Positions 7,215-15,113 are shown, counted from the first letter of the stretch. The stretch is DNA of 29,650 nucleotides from an uncultured Cyanobium sp. (GCA_937919075.1 CALFOF010000292.1:1-29650), one strand, 5' to 3'. Notes: a model not told the origin generated them from the sequence alone. A program made the numbers and translations.

Positions 7215-7832
7215 TCATTGCACGCTCCGCCCGTCGCGGCCGCCCTCGCCCACCCGCAGCGGCCCCCCCTGGTGCTCCAGCCAGCCGGAGCGGAATCCTG
7301 CCGCCAGCGCCGCCTCCCGCACCTCCCGGTAGCGCGCGGCGCCATCCGGGCTCACCACCGCCACGATGTGATGGCGCTCGGTGCTGTAGGTGCGGATCCA
7401 ATCGCGGAATGCAGCGGCGCGCATCACCGAAGCGGGCCGTGGTTCCAGCAGCAGCTGGCCCGCCAGCGCCGTCACGGAGAAGTAGCGCTGTAGCAGGCCC
7501 TCATCACCCAACCCCAGGGGCCGCAGCCCATCGGCGCTCACGAACACGAACAGAGGCTCGGTGCCCACCTCCCGCACCTGCGGCAGGCGCAGCTGCACCG
7601 GCGAGCGGCGGGGCGCTTGAGTCACCGGCGGCTGCGGTTGTGGTTGCGGCGGAGGCGGGGCGGCCTGGGCCGGCTCCTGTGTCTCCGGCGCCGGCGAGGG
7701 CCCGCTCCGCACCGACAACGCCATCACCACGGCCGTGAGCATCAGCACCCCCACCACATTCATGAACACGTCGATCAGGCTGTCGAACGACAGCTCGGTG
7801 TGCTCCTGACGGCCGCTGCGCCTCACCGCCAT
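7215..7832 (-). CDS. ExbD/MotB-like single-pass membrane protein (second of two)
   Basis: The 205-aa product has a short cytoplasmic start, one TM helix (about 19-40) and a Pro/Gln-rich linker (47-78). A periplasmic domain follows (about 80-200), ending in VAVVSPDGAARYREVREAAL and AAGFRSGW, which resembles the ExbD/TolR periplasmic fold. The TM begins SFDSLIDVFMNVVGVLML; D21 sits where ExbD/TolR/MotB carry the essential proton-binding Asp. Its start overlaps the stop of the upstream ExbD-like gene by 10 bp, so the two are co-translated. It would be the force-transmitting partner of the MotA/TolQ-like channel upstream. The energised target is unknown. Confidence 0.8.
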   Translation of the reverse strand: MAVRRSGRQEHTELSFDSLIDVFMNVVGVLMLTAVVMALSVRSGPSPAPETQEPAQAAPPPPQPQPQPPVTQAPRRSPVQLRLPQVREVGTEPLFVFVSADGLRPLGLGDEGLLQRYFSVTALAGQLLLEPRPASVMRAAAFRDWIRTYSTERHHIVAVVSPDGAARYREVREAALAAGFRSGWLEHQGGPLRVGEGGRDGRSVQ

Positions 7833-8374
7833 GGCGCACGCGCCCCCTCGCTGATCGGCTCGTAGCCCAGCTGCGCTCCGGTGCTGCGCAACGCGCCTAC
7901 CAGCGGCTGCACCGCCGTGAAACAGCTGCCGGCGACGGCGAGATAGACATAGTTGCTGCGCACCGCCTCGGCGATCAGCTCCGGCGGCACCAGGTTCAGA
8001 TCCCAGCGGGCGGTGATGGCGCCGCTGAGCGGATCGTGGCGTTCCACCTGGCCGCTGCGGCACAGCAGAAAGGTGGTGGAGCCGGTGATCGGCACCCCAT
8101 CGGCGCTGTTGAGGGCCACCAGGGGGGTGGCCGCCGAGCTGCTGGGCTGCTGCATCCAGGGATCCGCGATCGGTTTTGCCGGCACTGGCGCCGGCGCCGG
8201 TTTGGGGGCGGGCTTGGTGCGGGCTTCGACCCGGGCCGTGCGGCCGCGGTCCACCCCGAGCGAGAGCGCCAGCACGGAGATCACCAGCAGCACGATCACC
8301 ATCACGGCGCTGAGGATGTCGAGGAAGCCGATCAGATCGATCGACGTGCGCTTACGGCGCCGGGACGGTCTCAT
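7823..8374 (-). CDS. ExbD/MotB-like single-pass membrane protein (first of two)
   Basis: This 183-aa protein starts at the ATG at 8374, whose basic head (MRPSRRRKRTS) leads into a single TM (about 14-38). D19 in GFLDILSAVMV matches the proton-carrying Asp of ExbD/TolR. A Pro/Ala/Lys linker (55-70) spans the periplasm and precedes a small domain with two cysteines that might form a disulfide (LLCRSGQVERHD, AVAGSCFTAV). The start overlaps the end of the MotA-like gene by 23 bp and the end overlaps the next gene by 10 bp. The periplasmic domain is unlike that of the second ExbD-like protein, so the two are not simple duplicates. Confidence 0.8.
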   Translation of the reverse strand: MRPSRRRKRTSIDLIGFLDILSAVMVIVLLVISVLALSLGVDRGRTARVEARTKPAPKPAPAPVPAKPIADPWMQQPSSSAATPLVALNSADGVPITGSTTFLLCRSGQVERHDPLSGAITARWDLNLVPPELIAEAVRSNYVYLAVAGSCFTAVQPLVGALRSTGAQLGYEPISEGARAPWR

Positions 8375-9188
8375 CACGGCACAGGCGGGGGAAGAAGCCG
8401 TCGTTGAGGGCTGTTTCGATTTCGCCAGCCAACTGGTATTCACAGCGTTCGCTGATGCTCATCAGCACCATGCACAGCACGGCCGTGATGATCCCCAGCA
8501 AGGTGGTGTCGAAGGCGGTGGACAGCCCGCCGGTCACCTCCGTGAGGCTCGCTTTCACCTTGTCGAGATCCTCCACATTGGCCAGCAGACCGGAAAAACC
8601 GCCGATCGAGATTGAGATGCCCAGTACCGTGCCGAGAAAGCCCAGCATCGGCAACACCCAGATCATCGTGCGGGTCACGCCATAGCCGTCTTCGATGTCG
8701 GCCTGGGTCAGGGCGATGTCGTCTTGATGCAGCTCGCGGGTGGCTCCGCGAGAGCGCGAATCCTGGAAGCAGCGCAGCAGCCGGCAGAGGCGGTTGGCCA
8801 TCAAGGTGCGGCGCTGACCCAGCAGGATCAGCATTGTGCGCACATCGGAATCGGTGGGGCGCAGATCCACCAGCCCGCGGGGAATCCAGTCACGGCCCAC
8901 CTGGCGCCGCTCCTTGCGGCACCCGATCAGGCGCCGCAGGCAGTAATCCACCACCGTGATCGCGATCGCCAGCGTGATCGGCTGGGTCACGCCCCGCTCC
9001 AGCAGAAAGGCCCTTACCGCGTTGCTGCGGTAGGGCGTGGCGGCGAACACCAGCGCCAGGGTGAGGATCACCCCCACCACGATCGAGAGCAGGGCGGGGC
9101 TGCGGATCCAGCGCCGCGGCGGCAGATCCAGCAGAGCAGGCGCCAGGTCTTCTAATTCCCTGGGGGCCGGCCGGGGCGTGTCGATCAT
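8352..9188 (-). CDS. MotA/TolQ/ExbB proton-channel family protein
   Basis: This is a 278-aa inner-membrane protein with four predicted TM segments (about 32-50, 68-86, 175-195, 222-245). The third carries the family signature PMLGFLGTVLGI and the fourth GLSTAFDTTLLGIITAV. These match the TolQ/ExbB/MotA core that forms a pentameric proton channel around ExbD/TolR/MotB helices. A cytoplasmic segment of about 85 residues lies between TM2 and TM3. It is the first gene of a three-gene overlapping operon with two different ExbD-like partners. No tonB, tolA, tolB, pal or TonB-dependent receptor is in view, so assignment to Ton, Tol or flagellar systems is not supported. Confidence 0.9.
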   Translation of the reverse strand: MIDTPRPAPRELEDLAPALLDLPPRRWIRSPALLSIVVGVILTLALVFAATPYRSNAVRAFLLERGVTQPITLAIAITVVDYCLRRLIGCRKERRQVGRDWIPRGLVDLRPTDSDVRTMLILLGQRRTLMANRLCRLLRCFQDSRSRGATRELHQDDIALTQADIEDGYGVTRTMIWVLPMLGFLGTVLGISISIGGFSGLLANVEDLDKVKASLTEVTGGLSTAFDTTLLGIITAVLCMVLMSISERCEYQLAGEIETALNDGFFPRLCRDETVPAP

Positions 9189-9374
9189 CGGCGGGCCATG
9201 GGATTGCGAATCGGCGGCAAACGGCTGCAGGCGCTGGCGTTGACGTTAGGGGCGGACTTCTCTCACGGCTGATAGACGTGGGCACCTGCGCCCTGGCTCT
9301 GGCGCTCTGGCCCATGCCCCCGGCTCAAGCGCCTCAGGCCTCGCCACCCGGCCCGGTGTTCTTAGCCTCGGCCT

Positions 9375-9773
9375 ATGACAGCTGACGCTCTCACCCTTTT
9401 GTACGACGGAGCCTGCCCGCTCTGCCTGCGCGAAGTGGCGCTGCTGCGTCGCCGCGATGCCGGCCGGGGCCGACTGGCGTTCGTGGATATCGATGCTCCC
9501 GGCTACGACCCCGCTGCCCATGCCGGCATCAGCTACCGCGACGCGATGGGGCGCATCCACGGCCTCAGCGCCGACGGCACGGTGCTGCGCGATGTGGCGG
9601 TGTTCCGCGAGGCCTACCGGCAGGTGGGTCTGGGCTGGATCTATGCCCCCACCACCTGGCCGCTGCTGGGCTCCGCCGTCGATGCCGCCTATGGGCTCTG
9701 GGCCGGTTGGCGGCTGCGCCTCACGGGCCGCCCCGACCTCGACACCCTCTGCGCGCGCCGGGCCGCCCGCTGA
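9375..9773 (+). CDS. DCC-family (DUF393) thiol-disulfide oxidoreductase-like protein
   Basis: The 132-aa thioredoxin-like protein has the motif YDGACPLC at residues 10-17, with cysteines at 14 and 17. Family features follow: LAFVDIDAPGYD, YRDAMGRIHGLSADG (the conserved internal strand) and the C-terminal VFREAYRQVGLGW. It is about the usual length. It is followed 47 bp later by an NTF2-like gene on the same strand, and the two may form an operon. The biochemical role of DCC proteins is not established beyond predicted thiol redox activity. Confidence 0.88.
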   Translation: MTADALTLLYDGACPLCLREVALLRRRDAGRGRLAFVDIDAPGYDPAAHAGISYRDAMGRIHGLSADGTVLRDVAVFREAYRQVGLGWIYAPTTWPLLGSAVDAAYGLWAGWRLRLTGRPDLDTLCARRAAR

Positions 9774-9820
9774 TCCCGCTCACTGAGCCCTTCCTCTCGT
9801 TCTGACACCTGCTTTTCACC

Positions 9821-10288
9821 ATGTCTGAGCCCATGCCTGAAGCCATGTCTGAGCCCGCCACTCCGCTTCTCACCGCCGCCTCGCTGCAGGCCCTGTTCAC
9901 AAAGCCCTATGGGCAGCCGGCCCCTTCGCAGGAGCAGTGGCGTGCCGTTTATGCCGAAAACGTTCATTTCAGTGATCCCACCCAGGAGGCCAGCGGCATT
10001 GACGCCTATCTCGCCGCCCAGGAAGGGCTGATGAAACGCTGCGACGACGTGATGCTGCGCTCCGAAGCGGTAGCCATCAGCGACCGCACCGCCTTCGTGG
10101 AGTGGGTGATGGGCCTGCGGATCAAGGGCGTGGAGTTCGTCTATCCCGGCACCACCCGCTTGCTGCTGGATGAAGCGGGCAAGATCATCGACCACCGCGA
10201 CTACTTCGACTTCGTGGGTCCCACCTTCGCCCCGGTGCCTGTGATCGGCCCCTTCGTGCGCTGGATGTACCGCCGCTTCGTGAGCTGA
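9821..10288 (+). CDS. NTF2-like / SnoaL-like domain protein
   Basis: The 155-aa protein has an NTF2-like alpha+beta fold. An N-terminal helix region is followed by WRAVYAENVHFSDPTQEASG (typical of the first strand and its Asp). Later strands include AFVEWVMGLRIKGVEFVYPG and KIIDHRDYFDFVGPTF, which form the curved sheet. It ends in a short hydrophobic/basic tail PVIGPFVRWMYRRFVS. Related proteins in other bacteria occur near photolyase and lipid-modifying genes, but no such genes are nearby here. Function (ligand binding or isomerase-like catalysis) cannot be assigned. Two further in-frame ATGs lie at codons 5 and 9. Confidence 0.85.
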   Translation: MSEPMPEAMSEPATPLLTAASLQALFTKPYGQPAPSQEQWRAVYAENVHFSDPTQEASGIDAYLAAQEGLMKRCDDVMLRSEAVAISDRTAFVEWVMGLRIKGVEFVYPGTTRLLLDEAGKIIDHRDYFDFVGPTFAPVPVIGPFVRWMYRRFVS

Positions 10289-10420
10289 GGCTGCGCAGCT
10301 CCTGTTGAGGCCCCAGCGGGCACGATCAAGCCTGCTTGAATCGATTGGTTTGGTGGTTTCACTGTCTTGCTGATTCGCCTGCAGAGAGGTTGCAGAAAGT
10401 GGACAACTCTTGGCGGTGGC

Positions 10421-10772
10421 TCAGAAGCTTGAACCAGGGGTATTGAGGAAGGCCGGTTCCTCGCTGTTCGACACCCTTGCGAGCGCGTCGTTGCGGTGCG
10501 GAAAGCGGTCGAAGCGAGCAATCACCTCAAGGTGGCGGCGGGCGAAGACGGCGGTGCGCGCATCGGTGAACTGCTCAAACAAGGGGCTGCTCGCCCCAGG
10601 TCGCCAGCTCACCGGCCACCGCCTGGCGGGTCAGGCCGATGAACCGCTCCCGCACCTGGTGGTCGAAGGCCGGATCCTTGATGAACCACTGACTGGGCGT
10701 CGACGCTTCAAACCAGAAGCTCAACAACTCGGCCCCCAGCTCCTTCGCCCCTAGCTCCACGGCAGCAGCCAT
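10421..10772 (-). pseudogene. Decayed DUF924-family gene (internal deletion and frameshift)
   Basis: Two fragments in different frames match the two ends of one DUF924 protein. The N-terminal part (about 10575-10772) reads LLSFWFEASTPSQWFIKDP, then FDHQVRERF and GELATWG. The C-terminal part (10421-10612) reads FARRHLEVIARFDRFPHRND, ending FLNTPGSSF. From memory a full DUF924 protein is about 180-200 aa and has roughly 90 residues between these blocks, including a LDQFPRN motif, which is absent here. The join lies near 10580-10605, where the frame also changes. This is a remnant of a lost gene. The function of DUF924 proteins is unknown. Confidence 0.75.
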
Positions 10773-10909
10773 CGGCCACAAGCAGTTGCCTGCATCCTGA
10801 TGCGCCGATGGCTGGTGGAACAGGCGCGACAACAACGCGCAACGGCCTCACAACCAACCACCCGAGCGTCCAGCGAACACGCCAATTCAGTGGATGCGGA
10901 ATTCCCGTA

Positions 10910-10968
10910 AACATCCAGGTTGGGGTGTCACCCTTGCCGCTTTTGGCGCCAATCCGTGCCTGGATGTT
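10910..10968. repeat. 10-bp inverted repeat upstream of the acid phosphatase gene
   Basis: AACATCCAGG (10910-10919) and CCTGGATGTT (10959-10968) are perfect inverted copies separated by 39 bases. They end 44 bases before the phosphatase start codon. It might be a regulatory stem or paired operator half-sites. There is no T-run after it. Confidence 0.4.
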
Positions 10969-11012
10969 GTTCCCCACTCCCTAATCTCAGCGCTTGTGCA
11001 GGGCTGAAGATC

Positions 11013-11822
11013 ATGCGGCTTGGACTCTGTCTTTATGGCCTGGTGCTGCCCTCCTGCCTGGTGCTGCATGGCGGGCAGGCCTTGGCGCAGCCCGCTTTAC
11101 AGCCCGCAGCCCAGCCCACAACCCTCCCGAGTACCCTCCCGAGTGCCCCCCTGGCTGCTCCCCCCACCGACCCGGCGGCGGGTCTGCAGCTCGATCCAGA
11201 CTCCTTTCGCGCCGTGATCGGCAAGCCACCGGCGCCCGCCAGCCCGGAGGAGCGCGACGACCTGGCGATCCTGCGCTGGAACCAGCGCACCCGCACGCCT
11301 GAAGGGGTGCTGCACAGCTGGCGCTTCCTCAACCGCAACCTCAGCCTGTTTGATGCCGCCTTCGGCGCCAACCTGCAGGACACCTCACCGGCGCTGTACA
11401 AGGGCTTGCCGGCCTTTCTCAGCCGTGCCGACACCCTCAAGAATCAGCTCAAGCAGGCCATTGCCCGGCCGCGTCCCTTCCTGAGCCATCGCGACCTGCA
11501 GCCTTGCCTGCCGCTGGAAAGCGGTTGGTCGTATCCCAGCGGCCATGCCACCTGGTTCGCCACGGCGTCGCTGCTGCTGGCCGATCTGGTGCCGGAGCGG
11601 CGGGAACGGCTGCTGCTGGTGGGCCGTCAGGGGGGCTACGTCCGCGCTTACTGCGGCGTGCACTATCCCAGTGATGTGCTGGCCAGCCAGCGCCTGGCCG
11701 AAGCCTTCAGCAAAGAGGTGATTGCATCTCCCCAGTGGCAGACGTTCAAGCAGCAGGTTGCGGCGGATCGCCAGCGGCTGCTGGTGGCCCCGCCCGCTGG
11801 CCTTCCCCTGCTCACCAACTGA
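11013..11822 (+). CDS. Exported PAP2-superfamily (class A-like) acid phosphatase
   Basis: The 269-aa protein has an N-terminal signal peptide (1-25, ending GQALA) and a Pro/Thr/Ala-rich linker (27-55). It then has the vanadium-haloperoxidase/PAP2 phosphatase signature: K147-x6-R154-P155, P175-S-G-H178, and R211-x5-H217-xxx-D221. In class A nonspecific acid phosphatases the last block begins SR; here it is VR. The histidines form and break the phospho-enzyme. The protein is predicted to act in the periplasm or outside, releasing phosphate from organic esters. The linker contains a short tandem repeat (TLPSTLPS). The start at 11013 is chosen because it opens the signal peptide. Confidence 0.9.
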   Translation: MRLGLCLYGLVLPSCLVLHGGQALAQPALQPAAQPTTLPSTLPSAPLAAPPTDPAAGLQLDPDSFRAVIGKPPAPASPEERDDLAILRWNQRTRTPEGVLHSWRFLNRNLSLFDAAFGANLQDTSPALYKGLPAFLSRADTLKNQLKQAIARPRPFLSHRDLQPCLPLESGWSYPSGHATWFATASLLLADLVPERRERLLLVGRQGGYVRAYCGVHYPSDVLASQRLAEAFSKEVIASPQWQTFKQQVAADRQRLLVAPPAGLPLLTN

Positions 11823-11852
11823 TCGCAGGCCGCTTCAGCCGAATGCGCGGCT

Positions 11853-12035
11853 TCAGCCGTGGCATTCGCAGCCACAGCCGGCGTGGCAGGGCTCACCGTT
11901 GGGGTGGCCGCTGGAGCAGGCGTCGCTGCAGAACAGCAAGGCGCCATTGCGGAACGGTGTGTCGGCCTTCACGGCGCAATTGCAGCCTGTGCAGGCGCAC
12001 TGGGTGGTGGTGGGTTTCTCCAGGGTGGCGTTCAT
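11853..12035 (-). CDS. smtA: Bacterial metallothionein (SmtA/BmtA type)
   Basis: This 60-aa Cys-rich protein aligns by eye with Synechococcus SmtA, which binds zinc and cadmium. It has CACTGCNC (C13, C15, C18, C20), then FRNGALLFCSDAC with C36 and C40, then H44, and finally C50, H51, C54, C56, C58. That is ten cysteines, where the well-studied SmtA has nine; the extra C58-H59 is at the very end. The N-terminal part forms a small treble-clef zinc finger in SmtA. It is expressed divergently from the MarC gene. No smtB repressor gene and no obvious SmtB-type operator is visible in the 86-bp gap, so its control may differ. Confidence 0.93.
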   Translation of the reverse strand: MNATLEKPTTTQCACTGCNCAVKADTPFRNGALLFCSDACSSGHPNGEPCHAGCGCECHG

Positions 12036-12121
12036 GGCCTCTCCGTGGTGATTGGGTGTGCGTCCACTCTGCTGCCGCTGGCGCCGAGCTGCTTCATCCT
12101 GAAACCGGATCGAGCTGTGCC

Positions 12122-12724
12122 ATGACCCTGATCAACACCGCCGTCGGGCTGCTGGCGATCAGTTCACCGATCGGCGTGCTGCCGGTGGTGGCCAGGGCCG
12201 CCGGCGGCGATCCCAGCCGGGTGCGGCAGATCAGCCGCCTGGCGGTGCTCACGTTTCTGTTCACCCTGCTGGCCGCCTGCTGGTGGGGGCAGGGGCTGCT
12301 GGATCTGTTCGCCATCACCCTCGATACCTTCCGGGTGGCTGGTGGCCTGATCCTGCTGCCCATCGGCCTGCGCCTGATCGAGGGGATGGAGGTGAGCCAC
12401 CCCGACGTCGAGACCGATGCCGGCAGCCTCGGGGTGGTGCCGATCGGGCTGCCCTTGCTGGCCGGACCGGCGGCGATTTCGCTGGTGGTGGCGGATGCAC
12501 CGGCCAGCTCGCAGGGCCGCCTGGCCCTCAGCGGTGTGATCGCTCTGCTGGCGCTGGCGATCTACCTGATCCTGCGTGTGTCGATGCCCCTGCGCCGCGC
12601 CCTGGGGGAGCTGCAGGAAAAGGTGATCAGCCGGCTGATGGGCCTGCTGCTCAGCGCCATCGGCGTGCAGATGCTGGTGGTGGGCCTGAAGGGTTGCTTC
12701 CCCGTGCTGGCTACTGCAGGGTGA
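12122..12724 (+). CDS. MarC-family (UPF0056) integral membrane protein
   Basis: The 200-aa protein has six likely TM segments. It shows MarC-family landmarks: AISSPIGVLPVV near the start (NPIG-like motif), FRVAGGLILLPIGLRLIEGM in the middle, and PIGLPLLAGPAAISLVV in the second half (the PLLAGPG-type motif). Members are inner-membrane proteins of unknown transport function; despite the name they are not shown to give multidrug resistance. The gene is divergent from the metallothionein gene with an 86-bp gap. Confidence 0.92.
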   Translation: MTLINTAVGLLAISSPIGVLPVVARAAGGDPSRVRQISRLAVLTFLFTLLAACWWGQGLLDLFAITLDTFRVAGGLILLPIGLRLIEGMEVSHPDVETDAGSLGVVPIGLPLLAGPAAISLVVADAPASSQGRLALSGVIALLALAIYLILRVSMPLRRALGELQEKVISRLMGLLLSAIGVQMLVVGLKGCFPVLATAG

Positions 12725-12808
12725 AGCATCAGGCAACACAACTTCATGGACGAGTGTGTCTGTGCTTCTCCGCACCTGCCATCCCTTCGCTCGATGCAGG
12801 ACGTCAGC

Positions 12809-12928
12809 ATGACTAGACCGAAGCACCAGGGTGTCCCGATCGTGCTGCATACAATCCCGCTCCTTGCCGCCACGTGTCTGGCGGGATTCGCCATGTTGCA
12901 ACTGTTGTTCAGTGCCGGCACCTGGTAG
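12809..12928 (+). CDS. Possible 39-aa small membrane protein
   Basis: A short open frame starts at the ATG at 12809, with GCAGGA about eleven bases upstream. It encodes a polar N-terminus (MTRPKHQGVP) followed by one hydrophobic helix (about 11-33, VLHTIPLLAATCLAGFAMLQ). It lies 84 bp after marC. An ATG at 12794 is an alternative. Only the ribosome-binding site and the clean helix support it; it could be chance. Confidence 0.35.
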   Translation: MTRPKHQGVPIVLHTIPLLAATCLAGFAMLQLLFSAGTW

Positions 12929-13513
12929 GTGGTGTTGATCAAGCGTCGCGCCGTCGGCTGTCTTGCTGATTAGCCCCAGCCAGCAGTAAGGCTGCGACGT
13001 GGTTCTGCGCTCCATCGCTGAAGCATTCATCCGCAAGCAAAGGATCTGAGGCAAAAGCTTCGCCTCTCCATCAGCATGCACCAGCTGGATGAATCAATTG
13101 CAGACTATTCCCGTCGCCCAGGCGCCGCCCCATGCTCCCCCCTTCCTGCTGTATACGTGCTTTGGCGCACCGAATCGTTGAATCTTTCGGTGCGTCACGA
13201 CCTGCACTGTCCGCTTGGTTCCCTGCGTCATCTGGGCTGGGACGATTCAGCCGCCCCATCAGCAAGACGAGGCCCTGCGCAATCAGCTCGCCTTGGTGCT
13301 TTCCCGCTTTCACTGATCGGATGGCTACGGGCTAGCCCGGCATTGGCAACTCTTCGCTTCCTTTCTCGGAACAAAGTGTGACCTCAAGCACCCGGACATG
13401 AAGGCATCAGCCAGGCTTTGAAGTCGCAGGTCATGCCGCCGGCTGTCGCGTGGCTGAACAGGGTGCCTGCCTGGTTGATCGCTTCGCACCAGCGCAGGCG
13501 TTTGTTTTGGCAA
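12929..13513. other. 585-bp stretch with no supported gene
   Basis: Several open frames of 60-100 codons cross this stretch on both strands, but none shows recognisable motifs, a good start or a plausible protein composition. There is a weak hairpin near 13045-13070 (GAGGC / GCCTC). The stretch ends at tRNA-Val. It may be gene remnants or carry an unrecognised RNA. Confidence 0.5.
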
Positions 13514-13585
<72 letters not shown>

Positions 13586-13646
13586 CAGACGCGCATTCTG
13601 GCGGTCGTCCCCCCCATGCTGGCAACCATCCGGCGCCCGCACCTCG

Positions 13647-14177
13647 ATGGCCAGTGGCCGCAGCCACGACCGCGCGATCTGCTGGCTGTGTGTGCCCTTC
13701 GGGCTGCTGTGGTGGCCGTGGCTGGGACTGGCCGGGGTGGTGAGTGGCGGCGGCGGCTTTCTGGTGGGGGGGCTATGGCTGTCCCCCGACCTCGACACCA
13801 TCTCGCGGCCGCTGCGCCGCTGGGGGCCGCTGGCGCTGATCTGGCAGCCCTACCGCCGCTGCCTGCGGCACCGCTCGATCGCCTCCCACGGTCCCCTGCT
13901 GGGCACCGGTCTGCGCCTGGCCTACCTGGCGGCGTGGCTGCTGGCGTTCAGCCTGCTGCTGCAGCCCTTCGGTGCGCCATCTCCCCGGGCGCTCGCCGCT
14001 GGCCTTCAGGCGCTTTGGAGCGCCTACAGCGGGCTGCTGCTGGTGGCCCTGGCCGGGCTGGAAGCCAGCAGCTGGCTGCATCTGCTCCAGGACGGCGACC
14101 CCGATGCGCGTCCCCGGCGCAGGCGCCCCCGGCGGCGGCACTCGAGTGGTATCCGCGCCCGGTCCGTGAGACGGTGA
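13647..14177 (+). CDS. DUF2227-family putative metal-binding membrane protein
   Basis: The 176-aa protein matches the DUF2227 pattern: start MASGRSHDRA, the block GGLWLSPDLDTISRPLRRWG (about 39-58), then PYRRCLRHRSIASHGPLLGT with the His/Arg-rich HRS...SHG motif. The conserved His and Asp residues are the reason for the putative metal-binding label. Hydrophobic segments (about 13-35, 85-108 and 120-140) suggest membrane association. The tail is very arginine-rich. It is widespread in cyanobacteria with unknown function. mazG follows 36 bp later on the same strand. Confidence 0.85.
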   Translation: MASGRSHDRAICWLCVPFGLLWWPWLGLAGVVSGGGGFLVGGLWLSPDLDTISRPLRRWGPLALIWQPYRRCLRHRSIASHGPLLGTGLRLAYLAAWLLAFSLLLQPFGAPSPRALAAGLQALWSAYSGLLLVALAGLEASSWLHLLQDGDPDARPRRRRPRRRHSSGIRARSVRR

Positions 14178-14213
14178 GGGGCAAGGGCGCTGCGCCCTCC
14201 CTAAAGCGTCGCC

Positions 14214-15113
14214 ATGTCAGCTGAATCCGGTTCCAGCCCGTGCAGTGAATTGGCGGCCCTGATCGCCGTGGTGCAGCGCCTGCGCGATCCCGTGCATGGC
14301 TGCCCCTGGGACCTGGAGCAGACCCACACCTCCTTGATCCCCTACGTGCTGGAGGAGGCCCACGAGGTGGCCGATGCCATCCGCAACGGCGACGACGCCC
14401 ATCTGCAGGAGGAACTGGGCGACCTGCTGCTGCAGGTCCTGCTGCACGCGCAGATCGCCAGCGAGGCCGGGCGCTTCGATCTGGCCGTGGTCGCCCGTGG
14501 CCTGCGCGAGAAACTGGTGCGCCGCCATCCCCATGTGTTCGCCGCCGCCGCTGCCTCCGCCTCCGCTGCCGACGCCGCCGAGGCGAACCGGGGCCTGGCC
14601 GGCGATAGCGCCGCCGTGCGCCGCAGCTGGGAGGAGATCAAGGCGCTGGAGCAGGTCCAGGCCCAGGCCCAGGAGCCGGCGCCGGCCCAGGAGCCCAGCC
14701 TTGCGCCGCTCAGTGCCCGCCTGGCCCGCAAGCTGCGCGGTCAGCCGGCGCTGGCCGGCGCCATGACCCTCTCGCGCAAGGCCGCCGCCGCCGGCTTCGA
14801 GTGGGAAAGCATGGCGGGCGTGTGGGCCAAGGTGGAGGAGGAGCTCTCTGAGCTGCGCGAGGCGGTGGCCAGCGGCGATCGCGCCCATGCCGAGTCGGAG
14901 CTGGGCGATGTGATCTTCACGCTGGTGAATGTGGCCCGCTGGTGCGGGCTCGATCCTGACGAGGGCCTGGCGGGCACCAACCGCCGCTTTCTCGATCGTT
15001 TCTCCCGCGTGGAAGTGGCCCTGGGCGGTGACCTCAGCGGCCAGAGCATCGAACAGCTCGAAGGGCTGTGGCAGCAGGCCAAGGCGCAGATCCGCGCCGC
15101 CCAGGACAGCTGA
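14214..15113 (+). CDS. mazG: Nucleoside triphosphate pyrophosphohydrolase MazG
   Basis: MazG hydrolyses nucleoside triphosphates to monophosphate plus pyrophosphate, a cytosolic house-cleaning enzyme. The 299-aa protein has two MazG domains. The first contains LRDPVHGCPWDLEQTHTSL, then VLEEAHEVADAI and LQEELGDLLLQVLLHA, with the metal-binding E-x-x-E and E-x-x-x-D pattern. The second contains VEEELSELREAV and ESELGDVIFTLVNVARW. Between them lies an Ala/Pro/Gln-rich linker (about 140-165) that is longer than usual. The start ATG at 14214 is followed directly by a coherent N-terminus. It is convergent with arfB. Confidence 0.95.
   Translation: MSAESGSSPCSELAALIAVVQRLRDPVHGCPWDLEQTHTSLIPYVLEEAHEVADAIRNGDDAHLQEELGDLLLQVLLHAQIASEAGRFDLAVVARGLREKLVRRHPHVFAAAAASASAADAAEANRGLAGDSAAVRRSWEEIKALEQVQAQAQEPAPAQEPSLAPLSARLARKLRGQPALAGAMTLSRKAAAAGFEWESMAGVWAKVEEELSELREAVASGDRAHAESELGDVIFTLVNVARWCGLDPDEGLAGTNRRFLDRFSRVEVALGGDLSGQSIEQLEGLWQQAKAQIRAAQDS

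Noticed and set aside
7215..9188. Zorya anti-phage system (ZorA/ZorB)
   Set aside because: The channel protein lacks the long ZorA tail, the ExbD-like proteins lack an OmpA-like domain, and no ZorC/D/E-type gene is nearby.
10324..12971. Shared 14-mer CTGTCTTGCTGATT at 10362 and 12958, each with GATCAAGC upstream
   Set aside because: The two parts are at different distances (38 and 21 bases) and nothing else matches, so it is probably chance.
13076..13381. Open frames of 80-101 codons on both strands before tRNA-Val
   Set aside because: No motif, no ribosome-binding site and implausible composition on either strand.
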